From Saprospiraceae bacterium (GTDB lineage Bacteria > Bacteroidota > Bacteroidia > Chitinophagales > Saprospiraceae), in contig JANQQI010000077.1 of assembly GCA_028285085.1 (NCBI GenBank), positions 1-58,863 on the forward strand: a DNA stretch of 58,863 nt, given 5' to 3'. Under the pieces are notes generated by a model. The model made no database searches. It was not told where the DNA came from and was given only the letters and a program-made list of their open reading frames with translations. Shown here piece by piece: positions 8,224 through 16,661 of this stretch (position 1 is the stretch's first letter; each line of letters begins with the position of its first letter). The translations under genes were made by a program, and so were the position numbers.

Positions 8224-9294
8224 TTAATGATTATAAACGCTAATCCTATTCTTGATCGCTTTCAGATCTTGGGGACCCAGCTTCAGATTTTGATTGTAAT
8301 TCAGCTTGAACTCCTGCAAATGACTCAGCGTGTTATACTCTTCAGGAATACGGACTAAATTGCCACAAGAGCTAATTTCCAGATATTCCAAGTTTCGAAG
8401 ACTAGTGACGAAAGCAGGTGCTGTTCTAAGCCCTAGATTGCCTTGTATTCTAAAGGCGACTAAATTTTGTAACTGCTTATATTCGAGAGGATATGTTTCG
8501 GCGGAATGATTGGTAAAAATAAGTCCCTTTAGATTTTGGAGGGTGCCTATTTCGGGAGCCGGAACATTTGTAACTAAAGTCTTTAATTGTGTAAGTTGGC
8601 TGATCCCTTTGATATCTTGGGGGGCTTCGAAATGAATCCACAAGGTTTTTAAATTAGATAAACTATAAATAGAAGCAAAAGGTAGTTGCCCGTAGTTCCA
8701 CTCAGCCAATTGTAGCGTTTCGAGTTTTTTTAGCTGACTAATTGAATTTGGTAATTGCACATTGCAAAAAAGCGAAACGTATTCCAAATCTTTCATTTCA
8801 AGTATTTCATCGGTGAGTGCCGCCTTCAAATAATGCGAAGCGATGAAAACGCGTAATTTTTTTAATTGATAGAATTCGTTTGGCAATTCTCTAAACCCAA
8901 TAATGCGCAGGTACTCTAAATTTTTGAAGTGCTTTATTTTTTTTATATCAATAGGATTTGACTGACTGAGAAATAGCGCTTTTACTTTTAGTGGGTCTTC
9001 ATTTTCTAATAAGCTGTCTAATTCGCTATTGGAGGTTAATTTCTCTAAAGGCTCGTAGCTCATCAATAAGGGATTCTTATAATCATACCATTGCATGATT
9101 TGTTTGGCTTCCTCTGAGAACGCTTTTTCGGCCAAGACTTGGGCTACTTTTGCTTCTTCTTTTTGGGCCATATCCTTTACCTCTTCAACGGCGTTTTCTG
9201 CAAAGCTCTTTTCCTGAGGCGGCGTGCAGTTGATAATAATGGTGCTCAAAAATAGTAGAAATAAAATCGGAGGTAGATGATTCATTTGTTTCAC
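8224..9294 (-). CDS. Leucine-rich repeat lipoprotein
   Basis: 356 residues. SPII signal with lipobox IINC at ~20-23. After a charged helical linker (~30-65) there is a run of about nine leucine-rich repeats from ~105 to 345 (for example LKHFKNLEYLRIIGFRELP, LKKLETLQLAEWNYGQLP, LRNLEYLEISSCGNLVRIP) in the disease-resistance-like plus ribosomal-inhibitor-like mixed spacing. It is likely a surface or periplasmic protein-binding lipoprotein. It is 33 bp downstream of the Ycf48-like gene and could be in the same transcript. Confidence 0.85.
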   Translation of the reverse strand: MKQMNHLPPILFLLFLSTIIINCTPPQEKSFAENAVEEVKDMAQKEEAKVAQVLAEKAFSEEAKQIMQWYDYKNPLLMSYEPLEKLTSNSELDSLLENEDPLKVKALFLSQSNPIDIKKIKHFKNLEYLRIIGFRELPNEFYQLKKLRVFIASHYLKAALTDEILEMKDLEYVSLFCNVQLPNSISQLKKLETLQLAEWNYGQLPFASIYSLSNLKTLWIHFEAPQDIKGISQLTQLKTLVTNVPAPEIGTLQNLKGLIFTNHSAETYPLEYKQLQNLVAFRIQGNLGLRTAPAFVTSLRNLEYLEISSCGNLVRIPEEYNTLSHLQEFKLNYNQNLKLGPQDLKAIKNRISVYNH

Positions 9295-9327
9295 ATTATT
9301 AAGCTATTAACACGTTTAAGTTACGAG

Positions 9328-10545
9328 TTATCGCTTTATTATTTTCTTGATGCCTTTTGAACTTTCCGAGTGAATCTCCAAGTAATAAATGTTTGGGGCT
9401 AAATCTGATAAGTTAAGGACTGACTGGGTTGAATAGGGCGACCATGCTTTTAAAACTTGACCGTTCGCATCATAAATTTTTACCGTTCTAATGAAGTGCT
9501 TTTCTTTTGATTCAATCGTTAAGCTATGAACCGTTGGATTGGGAAAAATCTTAAAATCGTCTCTTAATTCAGGTGCTTTAATCGAAGTGATGACGCCTCC
9601 CGATTCTGTCTTGATAACTGTGCCATTACCTCCCACGGCGTATCCGGTATGGAAAGAAGAAAAATGAATGGAGGTTAAGCCTTCTGCAATTGGGGGGCTA
9701 ATATCTTCCCAAATTGCTCCACCGTTTGTTGTTTTTTGCACTAGAGATTCATCGACTGATCCGCCAACAATGTAGCCCGTGTTGTCATCGGTGAAGACGA
9801 CTTCCAAATTGCCGGACATGTCTACCGAAGTCTGACTGGTCCACGACTCACCACAATCCTCGGTCTTGATGATTTCACCATTCCAACCGACCACATAAGC
9901 GGTTTCTGAGCTAGAGAAGAATACAGATTGTAGATTATTACTTGAGGGAGAATTAATTTGATTCCAATTGGCCCCGCCATCTTCTGTTTTCAAAATAATG
10001 GCATTGATGATATTACCACCAACGGCAAGTCCTACCATCTCATTGACGAAATAGATGGATTGAAGATTCGTTTCTGTTCCTGAGTTTAACGCTTGCCAAC
10101 TGTTCCCAGAGTCGGTTGATTTTAGAATGGTACCATCTCCACCGGAGCAATAGCCTACGCTGGCAGAAACAAAAAACACAGACTTTAATAATGCGGTACT
10201 TGTTATTGAAACATTCGTCCAATTGGCTCCGCCATTTTCAGTTTTCGTGATGACGGATTGATTGGTGTCAAAGTCTTTACCAACTGCGATAATGATGTCA
10301 TTATCAAGAGCAAAAACATCTTCATAAGACACCAAGTTGTCGTCAGAATGGCTCGTGCTCCAAGAGTTGCCGCCGTTTTCAGTTTTAAAGATCATACTAC
10401 CTCCGGTGACGAATCCTACTTCATCATCCAGAAAATCAACGCAGGACAAAACTGCATTAGTTGAAATACTTTTTTCTTCCCATTGGCAATAGCCAGTTAA
10501 TGGTAAGCATAAGATGAGCAGCAGGGTAAGTTTTGAGTTTAGCAT
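9328..10545 (-). CDS. Ycf48-like beta-propeller protein with T9SS type A sorting domain
   Basis: 405 residues, secreted (signal ends GYCQ). Six or seven tandem blades of the Ycf48/BNR kind (GGxxWxx ... SVxFxxxxxGYxxGxxGTIxKTxxGG) fill residues ~20-315. The last ~75 residues form a T9SS type A sorting domain (FPNPTVHSLTIES ... IYYLEIHSE). The blades are related to those of plant and cyanobacterial photosystem II assembly factor Ycf48, but in non-photosynthetic Bacteroidota this is a generic extracellular propeller. Substrate unknown. Confidence 0.9.
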   Translation of the reverse strand: MLNSKLTLLLILCLPLTGYCQWEEKSISTNAVLSCVDFLDDEVGFVTGGSMIFKTENGGNSWSTSHSDDNLVSYEDVFALDNDIIIAVGKDFDTNQSVITKTENGGANWTNVSITSTALLKSVFFVSASVGYCSGGDGTILKSTDSGNSWQALNSGTETNLQSIYFVNEMVGLAVGGNIINAIILKTEDGGANWNQINSPSSNNLQSVFFSSSETAYVVGWNGEIIKTEDCGESWTSQTSVDMSGNLEVVFTDDNTGYIVGGSVDESLVQKTTNGGAIWEDISPPIAEGLTSIHFSSFHTGYAVGGNGTVIKTESGGVITSIKAPELRDDFKIFPNPTVHSLTIESKEKHFIRTVKIYDANGQVLKAWSPYSTQSVLNLSDLAPNIYYLEIHSESSKGIKKIIKR

Positions 10546-10667
10546 AGTTTTTTTTGTTTGTATAGTTAGATGTTTTCGTACTCCTAATATAGATAACTCG
10601 ATCAGTGAGTCTCTACGATAAGCGTACTTGAAAGAGCAAAGATGATTGTAAGATTAGTTTTAGCGCT

Positions 10668-10766
10668 TTAGGTGAAGTAGCCATCAGAGGGATAATGTTT
10701 TAGTTTGTTGTTGCTTTTTTCTGTATGCTCAAATATAGCGAATTGATTGGTTTTGCATCCTCTCAT
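10668..10766 (-). CDS. Possible small ORF, 32 residues
   Basis: ATG at 10766, TAA at 10668-10670, reading MRGCKTNQFAIF then EHTEKSNNKLKHYPSDGYFT. The composition is protein-like, but there is no family, ribosome site or conservation to support it. It could be a chance ORF. Confidence 0.18.
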   Translation of the reverse strand: MRGCKTNQFAIFEHTEKSNNKLKHYPSDGYFT

Positions 10767-10939
10767 GATGTGTACTTCTGACTATTGTTGACTCATTAAC
10801 ATCATTAATGTTTAGCCAGTTACCATCTGCGATAAGGAATCATCAGGGAAACTTTCATCTTTTATATAATTTGATTTAAAAATATTACCTCAGGCATTTA
10901 CCAAAGCATTTGCTGCATTCAGTGGCTTTATCAAGTCGC

Positions 10940-11074
10940 TTAGGCTAAATGCGCTTTTAAAGTAAATACTTTTTGATATTCTTGTCTTTTTCTGGAGTAG
11001 GTATTCCAATTGCCGGTATAACCAGAATCAAAATACGATTGTAGATTCTCATGGCCTTGATGACAAAGCGTCAT
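10940..11074 (-). CDS. Possible small ORF or remnant, 44 residues
   Basis: ATG at 11074, TAA at 10940-10942. It reads MTLCHQGHENLQSYFDSGYT, then GNWNTYSRKRQEYQKVFTLK, ending AHLA: rich in aromatic and charged residues, as in a real protein. It starts only 14 bp from the divergent TlpA gene, leaving little room for two promoters, so a decayed remnant is more likely than a live gene. Confidence 0.25.
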   Translation of the reverse strand: MTLCHQGHENLQSYFDSGYTGNWNTYSRKRQEYQKVFTLKAHLA

Positions 11075-11088
11075 GTAAAATAATGTAA

Positions 11089-11712
11089 ATGAAAAAACGG
11101 AAGATACTATTTATCACCCTTGGTGCTCTGGCTGGTCTATGGTGTGTGTGGATGTGGCTAGTGGGCTTTGATACCGGAAAATACAGTCGTCAGGAAACAC
11201 CATTTAATGTTCCCGGACGAATTATTAAAAGTGCCAGGGAGAGTGCCGCAATAGAAAAGCATAAACCGGCCCTGGAGGCAAATTCAGCTGCCTTAACTGT
11301 TGGCAAGCAAGCGCCATCTTTTTCCTTACCTGGCCCGAATGGGCAGCAGATGGTGGCTTTGACTGATTTTCGAGGAAAAATGGTCTTGTTGGACTTTTGG
11401 GCATCATGGTGCGGTGATTGTCGGCAAGGTAATAGTTATCTGGTTGACCTCTACGAACGTCAGGATAGCACAGCATTTGAAATTATTCATATTTCGATGG
11501 ATCGCAATAAACGATCTTGGAAAAAGGCGATTAAAAAGGATGGTATGATCTGGCCACAAGTATGCGATGGAAAAGGCGTGGACTCACCCGTCATGCTTGA
11601 TTATGGCGTATCGGTACTTCCGACTAACTATCTGATTGACGAGGAGGGAGTCATCGTCGGAAAAAATATGAAAGCGAAAGCAATCGATAAATGGTTGGCC
11701 GAAAATCGGTGA
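11089..11712 (+). CDS. TlpA-like membrane-anchored thiol-disulfide oxidoreductase
   Basis: 207 residues. N-terminal TM anchor at residues ~5-26, then a thioredoxin-like domain at ~70-205 with the redox motif WCGDC (Cys108 and Cys111) inside DFWASWCGDCRQ. The segment VLPTNYLIDEEG supplies the cis-Pro and the following strand. TlpA/ResA-type proteins reduce disulfides in the periplasm, often for cytochrome c or stress functions. No partner is nearby, so the target is unknown. The next gene starts 182 bp downstream. Confidence 0.9.
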   Translation: MKKRKILFITLGALAGLWCVWMWLVGFDTGKYSRQETPFNVPGRIIKSARESAAIEKHKPALEANSAALTVGKQAPSFSLPGPNGQQMVALTDFRGKMVLLDFWASWCGDCRQGNSYLVDLYERQDSTAFEIIHISMDRNKRSWKKAIKKDGMIWPQVCDGKGVDSPVMLDYGVSVLPTNYLIDEEGVIVGKNMKAKAIDKWLAENR

Positions 11713-11894
11713 GTGAGGAGAAGAGAAAAGAATAAGTATGGCAGAAATGACGGATCGGACATTGGTTAATCTTACGCGCCTACGCATCATTATTTACCCA
11801 AAAAATGCACTTTATTGTAACTATTCCTAAAATGGTAAATAAATCATCATGTAAGCTTTGGTATTAATTGTTGATTTAAATTCACTCCACTGCC

Positions 11895-13157
11895 ATGATA
11901 AAAAATATACTTGTATTAGGGATTTTACTACTCGCTTTTTGGGTGGCAAAAAGTCAAGATAAAACGGAAAACGTACCCGAAAACGATTTAATTTTTCTTT
12001 ATGAAACCTTGGTTAAAGAGCACCCTAAGCTTCAGCTCATAAAATATAAGTCCGCCTTTGATAGTGTCTACAATAAAACCAGAATACATTTTTCTGAACT
12101 AGATCGAAACGAAGCCATTATGCGATTAATGAAATTAGTCGCCTCCTTAAACGATGGCCATACTTCCATTGCCAGATCTTGGGACGAGAAGGCTGATTTT
12201 AAAAAATTGCCGCTGCGCTTGTATTGGTTTCAAGAAGGTATTTATATTTCAAGGATTGCTCGAGATTTTGAGGAATATAAAGGAATGAAAGTGGAAGCAA
12301 TTGGAGGTGTTCCTATCGAAGACGTCATCAATAAAGCAAAGCCATATATTCATGGAGACAATGAGTCCGCTGTGAGAAATGTCTTACCGAGAAGATTATC
12401 CCAATTCAACTTTCTCAAGGGCTTAGGCCTGTTAAATCGGGATGAATTAGTCATCTTTAATTTGTTAAATCATGATGGCAAGGCGCATACTTTGACGCTG
12501 GATGCTTCTGTGATTGGCCGAGAAACAGAATTGATTTCTGCCAGAACCGCTAAAGCACCGCCACTTTATTTATCTAATTTTGAAGACCCTTATTGGTTTA
12601 CTTTTATGGCGGCCGAAAAATTGATGTATTTTCAATTTAACAGCGTTTCAGAGATGAAAGACAAACCGCTTAGTGTATTTGTGGATGAACTCTTTGGTGC
12701 TATCGATTCTTTGCCCGTAGAAAAACTAGTTATCGATATACGAAATAACAACGGCGGTGATAATTCCATATTAAACCCACTCATCCACGCATTAATTAAA
12801 TGTGATAAAATCAACCAGAAAGGAAAGCTGTTTACCGTCATCGGAAAGTTGACTTTTTCAGCTGCCGTTAGCTTAACCACAGAATTAGAAAAACACACTA
12901 ATACTATTTTCGTTGGGGAACCTACCTCAGCTTCGCCGAATCATTATGGTGAAACAAAATTAGGAGAATTGCCTACGACAGGGATCAAATTTCTGTATTC
13001 CTCACAATTTTGGCAAGGGTCAATCCCTTGGGATGACCGACCTTGGATTGCACCCTCTTTACCTGCGGTAGAGTCCATTGATGATTACATAAATGGCCGA
13101 GACCCTTGCTTAGAAGCAATCATGGAACTACAAGGGGAGGAAATGGATGAGTATTAA
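11895..13157 (+). CDS. S41 family peptidase (tail-specific protease-like)
   Basis: 420 residues with a signal peptide (~1-20). The N-terminal helical part contains the family signature LNDGHT at 85-90. A PDZ-like segment may span ~110-160. The protease core at ~235-420 has the strand VIDIRNNNGG, the candidate nucleophile Ser322 in KLTFSAAVSL and the following FVGEPTSASPNHYGE motif. Members cleave the C-terminal tails of exported proteins; the substrate here is unknown. Probably periplasmic. Confidence 0.88.
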   Translation: MIKNILVLGILLLAFWVAKSQDKTENVPENDLIFLYETLVKEHPKLQLIKYKSAFDSVYNKTRIHFSELDRNEAIMRLMKLVASLNDGHTSIARSWDEKADFKKLPLRLYWFQEGIYISRIARDFEEYKGMKVEAIGGVPIEDVINKAKPYIHGDNESAVRNVLPRRLSQFNFLKGLGLLNRDELVIFNLLNHDGKAHTLTLDASVIGRETELISARTAKAPPLYLSNFEDPYWFTFMAAEKLMYFQFNSVSEMKDKPLSVFVDELFGAIDSLPVEKLVIDIRNNNGGDNSILNPLIHALIKCDKINQKGKLFTVIGKLTFSAAVSLTTELEKHTNTIFVGEPTSASPNHYGETKLGELPTTGIKFLYSSQFWQGSIPWDDRPWIAPSLPAVESIDDYINGRDPCLEAIMELQGEEMDEY

Positions 13158-13200
13158 ATGCCCACTCAGGATATGTTTAGCCTTTGTAACAATGTTTTTT

Positions 13201-13217
13201 CTGTAGCCTGTCTACAG
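13201..13217 (+). terminator. Probable terminator of the S41 peptidase gene
   Basis: Stem CTGTAG / CTACAG with a 5-nt loop, followed by a T-rich stretch (ATTAATTTTTCTATTTTTTA). It lies 44 bp past the stop codon. The stem is short, so confidence is moderate. Confidence 0.45.
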
Positions 13218-13319
13218 CGTATTAATTTTTCTATTTTTTATAAAAAAGAAATTATCATGGTAGTTGAAATAAAAATCAGAAAAATTAATTAACACAAAAC
13301 ATATTAATAAAATAATTAC

Positions 13320-13327
13320 TATATTTG
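13320..13327 (+). promoter_or_regulatory. Candidate Bacteroidota -7 element
   Basis: TATATTTG matches the Bacteroidota consensus TAnnTTTG. No good -33 TTTG was found at the proper distance. If used, it gives a leader of about 400 nt for the lectin gene. Confidence 0.3.
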
Positions 13328-13462
13328 TGTTGATATTGTTAAGCTCTCCGCATTAGTATACAATTACTTCTGAACTGCACAAATTAAACCAGCCGCTACT
13401 CTCTGAATTTATAGCTCTCTTGTAATCTCTCATATTAATTTATTGTACAGAAATAAATAGGT

Positions 13463-13478
13463 TTATGCTATAGCATAA
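13463..13478. repeat. 16-bp perfect palindrome
   Basis: TTATGCTA / TAGCATAA with no spacer. It is placed upstream of the lectin gene and could be an operator, or simply a hairpin in the leader. Confidence 0.4.
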
Positions 13479-13648
13479 GCAGGAATAACCTTTACCCATA
13501 TTTCAAGAATTAGATAAATGATTCGGTGTATTTGCCGTGCGTGTTAGTTGGCGTAGCTTGCCGTTAACAACGGTGACTTCTTATATAATACACCACTGGA
13601 TGTATTTGAGTCTAAAAGCGTAAGACTCGAAAGGGAGGTGTCGTGTTC

Positions 13649-13705
13649 ATGATTAACCTCGTCCTAGATACCGCATTTATTAAATTTGGTAGACATAAAT
13701 TATAA
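13649..13705 (+). CDS. Possible leader peptide upstream of the lectin gene
   Basis: ATG at 13649, TAA at 13703-13705, 18 codons reading MINLVLDTAFIKFGRHKL. It is preceded by a purine-rich AAGGGAGGTG and ends 31 bp before the lectin ATG. The placement fits a leader peptide but nothing else supports it. Confidence 0.2.
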   Translation: MINLVLDTAFIKFGRHKL

Positions 13706-13736
13706 ATATTTTTTTAACCTTTAAAATCAATTAATT

Positions 13737-14144
13737 ATGGAAGTTTTAAATCAACCGATTACTGGGCTAAATATCCAGGACTTAATTACCGAAGAATTTG
13801 GTGGCGGTGGCGGAAGCCCTTTTTTGCAAACAGGTATCCGAACCATTGCTCTACGTCACGGTAAGAGAGTGGATGCGATCATTATCAATGGCCAACAATA
13901 TGGTGGCGATGGTGGTGAACTTACCAATACCCTTACGCTTGCGCCGGACGAATACATCGCTCGTATGGAAATTCGCCACGGTGCTAATATTGACCGTTTG
14001 GTAATCGTAACCAATAAGAATCGCATCATTCAAGGTGGTGGTGATGGCGGAACACTCAATACCGTTGAAGGTATCATTGTTGCCCTTGGTGGACGATCTG
14101 GTAAACTCCTCGATCAGCTACAAGTATTAGGAGATTTTAGATAA
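13737..14144 (+). CDS. Small jacalin-like lectin domain protein
   Basis: 135 residues made up of one jacalin-type beta-prism domain. Signs are a Gly-rich entry (EEFGGGGGSPF), IRTIALRHGKRVDAIIING, YGGDGGE, a second and third repeat of the G-x-DxLxI pattern (MEIRHGANIDRLVIVTNKNR, GGGDGG) and the sugar-site-like end GRSGKLLDQLQVLGDF. There is no signal peptide, so it is cytoplasmic or released by other means. Jacalin domains bind mannose- or galactose-type glycans. In bacteria they are found alone or fused to toxins or proteases; this one stands alone with its own long leader and terminator, suggesting abundant, separately regulated expression. Confidence 0.8.
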   Translation: MEVLNQPITGLNIQDLITEEFGGGGGSPFLQTGIRTIALRHGKRVDAIIINGQQYGGDGGELTNTLTLAPDEYIARMEIRHGANIDRLVIVTNKNRIIQGGGDGGTLNTVEGIIVALGGRSGKLLDQLQVLGDFR

Positions 14145-14174
14145 TTTTTTTTGATAAAAACAATAGTGAATAGA

Positions 14175-14207
14175 ATTGCCGCAGTCAATCAAAACGGCTG
14201 CGGCAAT
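14175..14207 (+). terminator. Rho-independent terminator of the lectin gene
   Basis: Perfect 10-bp stem ATTGCCGCAG / CTGCGGCAAT with a 13-nt loop, followed by CTTTGTTTTATTT. It starts 31 bp after the lectin stop codon. Confidence 0.85.
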
Positions 14208-14285
14208 CTTTGTTTTATTTAGAACCGTTTAGATCATTTTTAATGTCACGACTATACCTTTTAATTGGTCGTAATTTATATTGAC

Positions 14286-14450
14286 TAGAAGCCATTTCAA
14301 AACTATCCTTTGGGCTGCAAAAGTGTTTTTTGAATTCATGTTTCGTTGCAAAAAGCGGCACGTAGCTTAGGTTATGCTCCGTTTTCGCGCCTCATCTGAA
14401 ATCAAAATTCTTCTTTTTCGCCATCAAAAACAATTTCGATATGGCTTCTA
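14286..14450. mobile_element. 165-bp MITE-like element with terminal inverted repeats
   Basis: Ends TAGAAGCCAT (14286-14295) and ATGGCTTCTA (14441-14450) are exact inverted repeats. It has no coding capacity. The middle holds the family A hairpin core (14361-14376). The right end contains GCCATCAAAAACAATTT, also present in the short copy at 6066-6105. Reading on the minus strand, the terminal TAG is the stop codon of the metallopeptidase gene, so the element marks the exact end of that gene. No target-site duplication was identified. Confidence 0.6.
14361..14376. repeat. Spacer repeat family A, copy 2 (hairpin core)
   Basis: CGTAGC, TTAG, GTTATG: 6-bp stem with G-T pairs. Flanks GGCA on the left and CTCC on the right match the other copies. 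Confidence 0.6.
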
Positions 14451-15251
14451 AAATGATCGTGTCCATTCTTGTATTAATGTTTCTTCGGAGATATTTAAAA
14501 TGTCCAAAATTTCACTTGCTTTAGTATATGCAATTAACTTTACTAAAACGACTCTCCCGTATTTATTGTCAATGAATTTGACCATTGAACCCGCAAAGCC
14601 ATATTTATTTTGACCCTTCCAAATGTCCGCCAGCTTAGTAGGGAGTCCTTTTTCTGTAGCTTCGATTTTTGCACGATTTAATCGCTCTTCATTTAATTGT
14701 CCCGAAACATAAACAGCGAGTCCTTCAACCAACCAATCGATATTTTCCACATTTTCAAAAGTAGGAGATGGATTATTTTGCCCATGAAAAACGTGGACTA
14801 ATTCATGAATGATTAATTTTTTACTTTCGAGGGTATCACTATGATCATGCTCGCAAGCTTGCGTTTGCCAGACCCTGGGAGATAATATATCTAAACGATG
14901 CGCAATACCACTCGCCACCATCCAGCATTGCGATTTGAATTCCGGCATATTCCAATCCTTTTGCCATTGCTTATCCAGGCTATCCCTTTCACTGAAAATA
15001 TAGACATCATATTCGTGCTCAAATCCTCTATCAAAAAAAGCCTCGATGGTATCCTGTCCTTCATTGAGCCAAAGGGCTATCTGTTGAGCTTGTTGGATAT
15101 CGATGGAATCATGACGAATGTGGTAGGACGGACTTAGCTTTGTTTCCCGATCGGTTGTCGTTTCGGGATTGGTAGTTGTTTCTTGCTTTGGCGTATGCTG
15201 ACAACTATACACAATGGCAATAGTCATCATCATTATTATTAGTTTTTTCAT
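14448..15251 (-). CDS. Gluzincin-type metallopeptidase lipoprotein
   Basis: 267 residues, lipobox YSC at residue 17. Motif HELVH at 149-153 with a downstream Glu176 (WLVEGLAVY) gives the HExxH...E zinc site of the peptidase MA clan. The preceding part is a small alpha/beta region (VYIFSERDSLDK). Likely a surface-anchored peptidase or an inactive binding relative; the catalytic residues are intact. Its TAG stop is contributed by the end of the repeat element at 14286-14450, so the original C-terminus may have been different. Confidence 0.8.
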   Translation of the reverse strand: MKKLIIMMMTIAIVYSCQHTPKQETTTNPETTTDRETKLSPSYHIRHDSIDIQQAQQIALWLNEGQDTIEAFFDRGFEHEYDVYIFSERDSLDKQWQKDWNMPEFKSQCWMVASGIAHRLDILSPRVWQTQACEHDHSDTLESKKLIIHELVHVFHGQNNPSPTFENVENIDWLVEGLAVYVSGQLNEERLNRAKIEATEKGLPTKLADIWKGQNKYGFAGSMVKFIDNKYGRVVLVKLIAYTKASEILDILNISEETLIQEWTRSF

Positions 15252-15404
15252 GTCAGATCATTTAAACGAAGTTGTCCGATTGATACGGCTGGGCACCGCA
15301 ACAATTAAAAGAAGAGACAACTTACGTAATGACCTATTAAAAACTACTAACTTTTATCATCTGCGGCACAATCATTTATCAATTAACAATGTCCAAATAG
15401 GCAT

Positions 15405-16151
15405 CTAGATCGCCCCTCCGTTGACCTTAATATTTTGACCAGTCACCCAACTGGCTTCATCGCTGGCTAAAAAGGCGATTACATTCACGATTTCTTGGAC
15501 CTTGGCAATCCGCTGCATGGCCGACATCGCTGCTACGCGATCTTTGAGTGCCTGTGGGCGTGTTGCAAACTCCTTGGTTTCGGTGGCTCCGGGCGAGACC
15601 ACATTGACGGTAATATCCCTATGCCCGATTTCTTTGGAAAATACTCTGGTGATCTGCTCAACGGCTCCCTTGGTACCATCGTATAATCCATAGTTTGGAA
15701 AAAATAAAAAGGTGGTATGCGACGAAAGATTGATAATTCGGCCTCCGTTATTCATCATCTGTGCGCAGAGCTGCTGGGCAAAGAAGATGGATTTCACGTT
15801 GACGTTGAACATGGCATCAAACTCAGCCTCCGTCACTTCCGCAATGGGTTTGAGAACGGGCAAGACGGCGTTATTGATTAAAATATCGATGCCGCCAAAG
15901 CTTTTTTGTGCTTGCTCGAACATTGCTTTGAGTTGTGGGATTTGACTAACATCAGCCTGATAGGCCAACGCCTTTCCGCCATTTTTTTCAATGATTTTGA
16001 TACTCGCTTCGGCATTGGCCAGTTGCGCATCGGAGAAATAATTGATCAGTACATTTGCGCCATTTTTGCCGAGATACTCGGCCGCTGCCCGGCCAATGCC
16101 GGTACCCGCTCCGGTGATAATGGCCGTTTTATTTTGAAATGATTTAGACAT
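15405..16151 (-). CDS. SDR family NAD(P)-dependent oxidoreductase
   Basis: 248 residues, classical short-chain dehydrogenase. Cofactor loop TGAGTGIG at 13-20, NNAV at 93-96, catalytic Ser143/144, Tyr157 and Lys161 (YDGTK), and the end SWVTGQNIKVNGG. Similar to 3-oxoacyl-ACP reductase (FabG)-like enzymes. It follows the SnoaL-like gene after 45 bp on the same strand and belongs to the AraC-linked module at 15.4-18.2 kb. Confidence 0.92.
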   Translation of the reverse strand: MSKSFQNKTAIITGAGTGIGRAAAEYLGKNGANVLINYFSDAQLANAEASIKIIEKNGGKALAYQADVSQIPQLKAMFEQAQKSFGGIDILINNAVLPVLKPIAEVTEAEFDAMFNVNVKSIFFAQQLCAQMMNNGGRIINLSSHTTFLFFPNYGLYDGTKGAVEQITRVFSKEIGHRDITVNVVSPGATETKEFATRPQALKDRVAAMSAMQRIAKVQEIVNVIAFLASDEASWVTGQNIKVNGGAI

Positions 16152-16196
16152 CGATTTTTATGGTTAAACCCACTCCGGGTGTAATGAAAAAATGAT

Positions 16197-16571
16197 TTAG
16201 ACGATTGGGTTACCGCTAACCGTAGTTTCCGGAACATCGGCGGTAAGATCCCAGTGCTCCACGATTTTCCCAGCTTCAACGCGGAAAATATCGACGACGG
16301 CCATTCCCAAAGCGGCCGGATTAGGCTTCGCCAAACTGTGTACCACAACCATGTTGTCTTCGGCAATGATGCGCTTAACGGTCCAGGTTCCTTCGGGCAT
16401 GAGATTATTGAAAAGGTGAGGCAAGAAGCCTTGTAAAGCCTCCAGGCCATTGTCCAAATGAGGGTTGTGCTGGATAAAGGTATCCGCAGATACATATTTT
16501 GTTACCGCTTCGACCTTGCGGTTCACCCAAACGTCGGCCATATAGGCGCTTACTAATTCTTTTGTAGTCAT
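16197..16571 (-). CDS. SnoaL-like / NTF2-fold protein
   Basis: 124 residues. One cone-shaped alpha+beta barrel domain (LVSAYMADVWVNRKVEAV ... YIQHNPHL-like FIQHNPHLDNGLEALQGFL ... VDIFRVEAGKIVEHWDL), the usual layout of SnoaL-like polyketide cyclase relatives. In small redox modules these proteins often act as isomerases, hydrolases or binding proteins. Co-located with SDR, AraC and EthD genes. Confidence 0.85.
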   Translation of the reverse strand: MTTKELVSAYMADVWVNRKVEAVTKYVSADTFIQHNPHLDNGLEALQGFLPHLFNNLMPEGTWTVKRIIAEDNMVVVHSLAKPNPAALGMAVVDIFRVEAGKIVEHWDLTADVPETTVSGNPIV

Positions 16572-16661
16572 ATCAGTTGATTTTATTTTAGGCTCGTTCC
16601 TAAATAATAAATCATCATCTGGAAATATCTTTTCACTTTATGCTGCGTCAATTTTTCGGCA

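Larger units (their letters stand above)
10546..11088. other. 543-bp spacer between divergent transcription units
   Basis: It separates the minus-strand genes from the plus-strand TlpA gene and should hold both promoters, but no clear -33/-7 pair was identified. Two minus-strand small ORFs with ATG starts are visible: 10668-10766 (32 residues) and 10940-11074 (44 residues). Neither has a recognisable family. Confidence 0.5.
13158..13736. other. 579-bp spacer with structured leader of the lectin gene
   Basis: Contains a terminator-like hairpin after the S41 gene (13201-13217), a promoter candidate (13320-13327), a 16-bp perfect palindrome (13463-13478), hairpins such as CCGTT AAC AACGG and GAGTC...GACTC, and an 18-codon ORF (13649-13705). 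No larger gene was seen. Confidence 0.55.

Noticed and set aside
16046-16495. A 149-codon minus-strand ORF overlapping the SDR and SnoaL genes.
   Set aside because: It runs in a different frame across two well-identified genes and has no family signature.
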